NCBI GenBank assembly: GCA_964483175.1
Contig: CAZAAT010000076.1
Span: forward strand, 1 to 10,062
Source of the DNA: JAAYHC01 sp964483175
GTDB taxonomy: Bacteria > Bacillota > UBA5301
Length of the DNA: 10,062 nucleotides
Direction: 5' to 3'
The position numbers were made by a program, and so were the translations under genes. Numbering within the stretch: the stretch's first letter is position 1; every line of letters begins with the position of its first letter. Positions 5,980 through 10,062 of the stretch are shown one piece after another. The notes under the pieces were generated by a model, which was given only the letters and a program-made list of their open reading frames with translations, was not told the origin of the DNA and ran no database searches.

Positions 5980-7014
5980 ATGGGCGATAAATGTTGGTCC
6001 CGCGTACAACAACAAGAGTGGGAAAAACAGGTCCTTTCTCCTTATGCTGCGTTGAGCGGTTCGAACCTGGGTAGAGAATATCCGGAAGCAGAGTGTGAGT
6101 TTCGCACAGCGTTTCAACGTGACCGCGATAGAATCATTCACTCTAAGGCTTTTCGCCGCTTGAAACATAAAACACAGGTTTTCATTGCACCAGAAGGCGA
6201 TCATTATCGTACTCGCTTAACCCATACTTTAGAGGTAGCCCAGATTTCTCGAACCATTGCTAGAGCTCTTAGGCTTAATGAAGATTTGACGGAAGCTATC
6301 GCCTTGGGTCATGACCTCGGCCACACGCCCTTTGGTCACGCTGGTGAAGAAGCTTTAGATGAGGTAACTCCTTTTCGTTTTTCACATAATGAACAAAGCT
6401 TACGGGTGGTCGAGCTACTAGAGCAACGAATCCCTGATGTTCCTGGACTTAATCTGACTGGCGAGGTTAGGGATGGGATTTTAAATCATACTAGTTCTGG
6501 TAAGCCGGTGACACTAGAAGGGCAAATCGTCCGGTTAGCAGACCGAATTGCCTATATCAATCATGATATTGACGATGCGATTCGTGCTGGGCTGCTTACC
6601 CCGGAACAACTCCCCTCTGAGGCAGTAGCGATATTAGGGTCTTCTTCAGGAGAGCGCATTGATACTTTGGTTAAGGATATTGTAATTAATAGTTACGGTA
6701 AGCCGCAGGTTGCTCAGAGCACTACGATAGCCGAGACAATGTCTGCATTGCGCCAATTTATGTTCGACAAGATCTATATCGGATCAGCTGCCAAATTCGA
6801 AGAGCAAAAGGCCAAGAAAATGTTGCAGGATCTGTTTAGGTTTTATTTAGAAAACCCGAAAATATTTGCCGCAGAAACCAGGCATGCTCCGGCTTGGAGC
6901 GACGAAGAAGGCTTGTCCAGGGCAGTTTGTGATTATATCTCCGGAATGACCGATCGGTATGCAATAAGCAAATTTTTGGAGCACTCGGTACCCCATAACT
7001 GGCAGCGGTACTAA
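5980..7014 (+). CDS. dgt: dGTPase-like deoxynucleoside triphosphate triphosphohydrolase (HD superfamily)
   Basis: Proteins of this family hydrolyse dNTPs to the deoxynucleoside and inorganic triphosphate and help set the dNTP pool. The protein has 344 residues from ATG 5980, with AAGGAGGGG 5 bases upstream. HD-domain metal ligands are visible: His82 (in RLTHTLEVAQ), His111-Asp112 (in LGHDLGHTPFGHAGEE) and Asp188 (in LADRIAYINHDIDDA). The N-terminal part, with FRTAFQRDRDRIIHSKAFRRLKHKTQV (about 41-67), is typical of the family. The length is that of the shorter bacterial dGTPase-like group rather than the longer E. coli Dgt (about 505 residues), so substrate preference may be broader than dGTP. 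It lies 54 bases upstream of dnaG, consistent with a replication role. An unused Shine-Dalgarno-like AAAGGAG overlaps its stop. Identity is certain at family level, less so for exact substrate. Confidence 0.93.
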   Translation: MGDKCWSRVQQQEWEKQVLSPYAALSGSNLGREYPEAECEFRTAFQRDRDRIIHSKAFRRLKHKTQVFIAPEGDHYRTRLTHTLEVAQISRTIARALRLNEDLTEAIALGHDLGHTPFGHAGEEALDEVTPFRFSHNEQSLRVVELLEQRIPDVPGLNLTGEVRDGILNHTSSGKPVTLEGQIVRLADRIAYINHDIDDAIRAGLLTPEQLPSEAVAILGSSSGERIDTLVKDIVINSYGKPQVAQSTTIAETMSALRQFMFDKIYIGSAAKFEEQKAKKMLQDLFRFYLENPKIFAAETRHAPAWSDEEGLSRAVCDYISGMTDRYAISKFLEHSVPHNWQRY

Positions 7015-7068
7015 AGGAGTTCATTAGCTGCTGTCGAATTAGGTTATACGGTTTCTGGAGGTATAATA

Positions 7069-8922
7069 GTGCGTTTTACAGAGAGCTTTATTCAGCAAGT
7101 GCGCGATAGCTCGGACATTGTGAAAACGATCGGGGAATATGTTCAACTGAAGCGGAGAGGACGGAATTATCTAGGCTTATGTCCTTTTCACAACGAAAAG
7201 ACCCCTTCGTTTAATGTGAGTCCGGAAACCGGTCTTTACCATTGTTTTGGTTGTGGTGTGGGTGGAAACGTATTTACCTTTGTTATGGAGATAGAAAATC
7301 TTAATTTTACTGAAGCAGTTCACCATTTAGCTGAAAAAGCCGGTATATCGGTCGAGTATGCGGCTGCAGATGGTGAGCAGCAGGCTAGGCGGCAAGCTCA
7401 GCGCCGATTATCCGAGCTGTTAGAATTGGCCGGAAGGTATTTTTCATATTTACTAAAATCGGCTCCTGAGGCGGCTATGGCCAGGGAGTATATTAGACAA
7501 AGAGGTATTACAGCTGCTGCAACAGCTTCTTTCAGCCTTGGGTTTGCTAAGGGAGATTGGGATGATTTATTAACCCTATTTCGCGCTAAGGGATATTCAG
7601 ATGCCGAACTGCTAAAAGTAGGGTTGATTCTGCCCAGGAAAAATGGGACCGGCTACTATGATCGTTTTCGAGAACGTCTGATCTTCCCGATCAAGGATCA
7701 CCAGGGTAAGATCGTAGCCTTTGGTGGACGTAAATTGACTGACACTAGTGCAGGACCGAAGTATATGAACTCACCGGAAACGGATAGTTTTACTAAAGGG
7801 GCACATTTATATGGACTAGATCAAGCCAAAGCTTTTCTCCGTAAGGGTGAGCCGGCCATAATAACCGAAGGCTATATGGATGTTATTTCGCTGCATTCGG
7901 CTGGTTTCTACACTGCGGTAGCTTCGATGGGCACAGCGCTGACGGAGGAGCAGGCTCGCCTGTTAAGCCGATTTTGTTCTCAGGTGCTAATTGCGTTTGA
8001 TGGCGATGCAGCTGGCACAACCGCTACTTGGCGTGGCTTGAAGACACTGGCTAGTCACGGCTTAGAGGTAAAGGTGGTGGCTTTACCAACAGGTCAAGAC
8101 CCCGATTCATTCATTCGCGCTAATGGGCCGGAGTCTTTTCAGAAGGCGATTGTCCAAGCGCTACCGTTAACCGATTATAAACTGAGCAAGACGATTGCCG
8201 GATTTGATTTGCAGAAGCATGATGAGCGCGTTAAGGCTGCGAGAGCGATTCTGCCGATCCTAGCTGAGCTTGATGGGGCGGTCGCTCGCGAAGCTTACCT
8301 TAACGTAGCGGCCGGGATGATCGGAACCAGTGCGGGTGCTTTGCGGAGAGAACTTGACTATTACGAATCGAAACTGCGAACTGGGCGTAAAGATAAAAGG
8401 AATATTTTTCCGAATACCCGTAATAATATTACTGCTATTAGACGCGACCAGTATTTAGAAGGGGAAAAATCCCATCCGCTGAGTGAAGTGGCAATGGTCA
8501 AACTCTTACTGGAAAAACCAGAATTGATTGGCCAGCAATTTACGGCAGCAGATTTAAAATATTTTACTGATCCGGTTATTAAACAGATTGTTGAAGCCCT
8601 TATCGAAACGGCGAGTACGGCTCAGCTTGATCCAGCTGTAGTTGTAGATCGACTGGATGAAGCCCAGGCAAAAAAATTACTCACCGATTTGACATTTTCC
8701 AAGGAGTTGGCCGGGTTCGTAGAGAATCCGCATGACTGTATGGTTAAAGTGAGGAAACACTATTTTCAGGAGGAACTGAAGGATTTGACCCATAAGTTGA
8801 TTAACATACGTAATAATGGACAAGTTGCTGAGATTAAGCAATTAACATTGAATTATATTGACTTATATCAAGAAGCCCGGCAAACATTTGGCGAAGGGGG
8901 GGACGGTAGATGGCCAAACTAG
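7069..8922 (+). CDS. dnaG: DNA primase DnaG
   Basis: DnaG makes the RNA primers for replication at the fork, recruited by the replicative helicase. It has 617 residues from GTG 7069, which has GGAGG 7 bases upstream. The frame is open back to 7015 but offers no other start codon. Domains in order: an N-terminal CHC2 zinc finger (Cys38, His41, Cys59, Cys62 in LCPFH and HCFGC), the catalytic core with ERLIFPI (202-208) and FGGRKL, a TOPRIM fold with Glu267 (TEGYMDV) and Asp311, Asp313 (AFDGDAAG), and a C-terminal helicase-binding region from about residue 440 that includes VAMVKLLLEKPELI. All catalytic and zinc residues are present and the length is normal. The last 13 bases overlap rpoD, so the two are probably coupled. 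The gene order dgt, dnaG, rpoD is seen in other Clostridia. Confidence 0.98.
   Translation: MRFTESFIQQVRDSSDIVKTIGEYVQLKRRGRNYLGLCPFHNEKTPSFNVSPETGLYHCFGCGVGGNVFTFVMEIENLNFTEAVHHLAEKAGISVEYAAADGEQQARRQAQRRLSELLELAGRYFSYLLKSAPEAAMAREYIRQRGITAAATASFSLGFAKGDWDDLLTLFRAKGYSDAELLKVGLILPRKNGTGYYDRFRERLIFPIKDHQGKIVAFGGRKLTDTSAGPKYMNSPETDSFTKGAHLYGLDQAKAFLRKGEPAIITEGYMDVISLHSAGFYTAVASMGTALTEEQARLLSRFCSQVLIAFDGDAAGTTATWRGLKTLASHGLEVKVVALPTGQDPDSFIRANGPESFQKAIVQALPLTDYKLSKTIAGFDLQKHDERVKAARAILPILAELDGAVAREAYLNVAAGMIGTSAGALRRELDYYESKLRTGRKDKRNIFPNTRNNITAIRRDQYLEGEKSHPLSEVAMVKLLLEKPELIGQQFTAADLKYFTDPVIKQIVEALIETASTAQLDPAVVVDRLDEAQAKKLLTDLTFSKELAGFVENPHDCMVKVRKHYFQEELKDLTHKLINIRNNGQVAEIKQLTLNYIDLYQEARQTFGEGGDGRWPN
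8894..8903 (+). promoter_or_regulatory. Ribosome binding site for rpoD inside dnaG, with a seven-G run
   Basis: AAGGGGGGGA near the dnaG end lies 6 bases before the rpoD ATG at 8910. The seven consecutive G residues (8896-8902) encode the end of DnaG (Gly-Gly) and also act as the Shine-Dalgarno sequence. Confidence 0.75.
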
Positions 8923-10013
8923 AGTTCGAGATTCCAGAAGTAAAAGAACTATTAGCTGAAGGTAAACGTAAAGGCAGCTTAAGCTACAAAGATGTCATGG
9001 ATAAACTCCAGCATATAGATTTGGCGCCTGAGCAGATAGACGATGTTTATGGACAGATTGCCGAGATGGGCATAGACATCATTCCAGACCTTGAAGATGT
9101 TGAAATCGATGAGGAAGAGGACAACGAAGAAGAGTCTGAGATCAAAGATGAAGCCGATTGGGATTTGAGCATTCCCGAAGGGGTTAGCCTGGACGATCCT
9201 GTGCGGATGTACCTCAAAGAAATTGGCCGAGTACCGTTGCTCACAGCTGCAGAAGAGGTAGAGCTCGCCAAACAAATTTTAGCAGGTGATGAGGCAGCTC
9301 GCCGTCGCTTAGCTGAAGCTAACCTTCGCTTGGTGGTAAGCATCGCTAAACGCTATGTTGGACGCGGAATGTTGTTCCTTGATCTAATTCAAGAAGGCAA
9401 TCTAGGCTTGATCAAAGCAGTCGAGAAATTCGACTATAGTAAAGGTTTTAAGTTCAGCACTTACGCTACCTGGTGGATTAGACAGGCTATTACTAGAGCA
9501 ATCGCCGACCAAGCCAGAACCATCCGGATTCCGGTGCATATGGTCGAGACAATTAATAAACTCATCCGAGTTAGTCGCAAACTATTACAAGAGCTTGGCA
9601 GAGATCCAACACCTGAGGAGATCGCCAAAGAAATGGGCCTAACTGAGGAGAGGGTTAGAGAGATCTTAAAGATCAGCCAAGAGCCGGTTTCTCTGGAAAC
9701 GCCGATTGGCGAAGAAGAAGATAGTCATTTGGGTGACTTTATCGAAGATGAGGATTCTCCGGCGCCGGCTGAGGCTGCATCGTACTCTTTGCTTAAAGAG
9801 CAACTAGAGGAGGTATTAGACACTCTAACTCCGCGAGAAGAAAAAGTACTCCGCTTACGCTTCGGTTTGGATGATGGACGGGCACGAACCCTAGAAGAGG
9901 TCGGAAAAGTCTTTGGTGTTACCCGTGAGCGGATTCGCCAAATTGAAGCCAAGGCCTTGCGTAAGTTGCGTCATCCCTCTAGGAGCCGTAAGCTTAAGGA
10001 CTTTTTGGATTAA
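8910..10013 (+). CDS. rpoD: RNA polymerase primary sigma factor SigA/RpoD
   Basis: This is the housekeeping sigma factor that directs RNA polymerase to promoters with -35 TTGACA and -10 TATAAT boxes. It has 367 residues, the normal length for a Firmicutes sigma-A. Regions in order: 1.1 (about 1-60), a strongly acidic linker (about 59-85), 1.2 (about 95-128, starting DDPVRMYLKEIG), region 2 (about 130-206, with NLRLVVSIAKRY, DLIQEGNLGLIKAVEKFD and the -10 recognition segment FSTYATWWIRQAITRAI), region 3 (about 207-285, beginning IRIPVHMVETINKL), and region 4 (about 293-367), whose helix-turn-helix TLEEVGKVFGVTRERIRQIE reads the -35 box. No region is missing. The ATG overlaps the dnaG stop by 13 bases. 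The gene ends with TAA followed directly by TAG. No terminator separates it from the promoter 12 bases downstream. Confidence 0.98.
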   Translation: MAKLEFEIPEVKELLAEGKRKGSLSYKDVMDKLQHIDLAPEQIDDVYGQIAEMGIDIIPDLEDVEIDEEEDNEEESEIKDEADWDLSIPEGVSLDDPVRMYLKEIGRVPLLTAAEEVELAKQILAGDEAARRRLAEANLRLVVSIAKRYVGRGMLFLDLIQEGNLGLIKAVEKFDYSKGFKFSTYATWWIRQAITRAIADQARTIRIPVHMVETINKLIRVSRKLLQELGRDPTPEEIAKEMGLTEERVREILKISQEPVSLETPIGEEEDSHLGDFIEDEDSPAPAEAASYSLLKEQLEEVLDTLTPREEKVLRLRFGLDDGRARTLEEVGKVFGVTRERIRQIEAKALRKLRHPSRSRKLKDFLD

Positions 10014-10024
10014 TAGTGCAGAGG

Positions 10025-10053
10025 TTGACCTTTCCTCCGTTATACCGTATAAT
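10025..10053 (+). promoter_or_regulatory. Near-consensus sigma-A promoter reading out of the window
   Basis: TTGACC (10025-10030; 5 of 6 consensus bases) and TATAAT (10048-10053; perfect) are separated by exactly 17 bases. Transcription should start around position 10060, almost at the window edge, and run into the next + strand gene, which is not visible. It begins 12 bases after the rpoD stop. It is the clearest promoter in the window. Confidence 0.85.
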
Positions 10054-10062
10054 ATCTTATGC

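Noticed and set aside
7062..7067. Perfect TATAAT just before the dnaG start
   Set aside because: The position 17 bases upstream reads TTAGGT, which is a poor -35 box, and transcription from it would start inside the dnaG coding sequence, downstream of its ribosome binding site.
8896..8909. Frameshift on the seven-G run fusing DnaG to sigma-A
   Set aside because: A -1 slip enters the rpoD frame but meets TAG at 8907-8909 directly before the rpoD ATG, so no fusion protein can be made.
8979..9343. Two minus-strand frames of 98 codons each opposite rpoD
   Set aside because: One is serine-rich only because it is antisense to the acidic Glu/Asp codons of the sigma linker. There is no start signal and no family resemblance.
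1..10062. Search for a mobile element, CRISPR array, tRNA gene, toxin-antitoxin pair or defence system
   Set aside because: Every stretch above 155 bases is filled by recognised conserved genes; no tandem repeats, transposase, integrase or cloverleaf-like sequence was seen.

Overview
This is an ordinary but well-organised housekeeping stretch of a Firmicutes (Bacillota) chromosome, most likely from an anaerobic Clostridia-type lineage. All ten genes are on the + strand. The evidence for this assignment is the strong AGGAGG-type ribosome binding sites, a sigma-A with region 1.1 and an acidic linker, a dgt-like gene followed by dnaG and rpoD (a Firmicutes-style macromolecular-synthesis cluster), a pyruvate phosphate dikinase closely resembling the Clostridium symbiosum type, and a recO neighbourhood. 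The species cannot be named from this window.

Layout. (1) Positions 3-2800 hold a tightly packed block: the 3' part of ruvB (Holliday-junction motor), queH (queuosine tRNA modification), a 72-residue DUF2905 membrane protein, recO (recombination mediator) and a DUF4342 protein with a UBA-like N-terminus. Gaps are 14 bases or less, with one overlap, and there is no internal terminator, so it reads as one transcription unit. It ends at a hairpin terminator (2836-2861). (2) ppdK (2956-5583) stands alone between that terminator and a second one (5591-5630). (3) A 90-residue half-size UPF0016/GDT1-type membrane protein starts at a TTG codon (5645-5917) and is followed by a third terminator (5939-5960). 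(4) dgt-like dNTP triphosphohydrolase, dnaG primase and rpoD (sigma-A) follow in order, with dnaG and rpoD overlapping by 13 bases. (5) Twelve bases after the rpoD stop lies a near-consensus sigma-A promoter (TTGACC, 17-base spacer, TATAAT) that must drive a gene beyond the window edge.

How the genes fit together. Block 1 joins DNA repair (RuvB, RecO) to tRNA modification and two uncharacterised small proteins. Block 4 covers dNTP pool control, replication priming and primary transcription initiation. PPDK interconverts pyruvate and phosphoenolpyruvate, as is usual in fermentative anaerobes. In many Firmicutes the segment between recO and dnaG also carries glyQS, a CBS-domain regulator and the DUF299 kinase/phosphorylase that regulates PPDK or PEP synthase. 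None of these is present here.

I found no mobile element, CRISPR array, tRNA or rRNA gene, phage gene or defence system, and no convincing new biological system. The longest gene-free stretch is 155 bases (2801-2955). The most useful leads are the small uncharacterised proteins, the lone half-size transporter, the missing PPDK regulator and the outgoing promoter.
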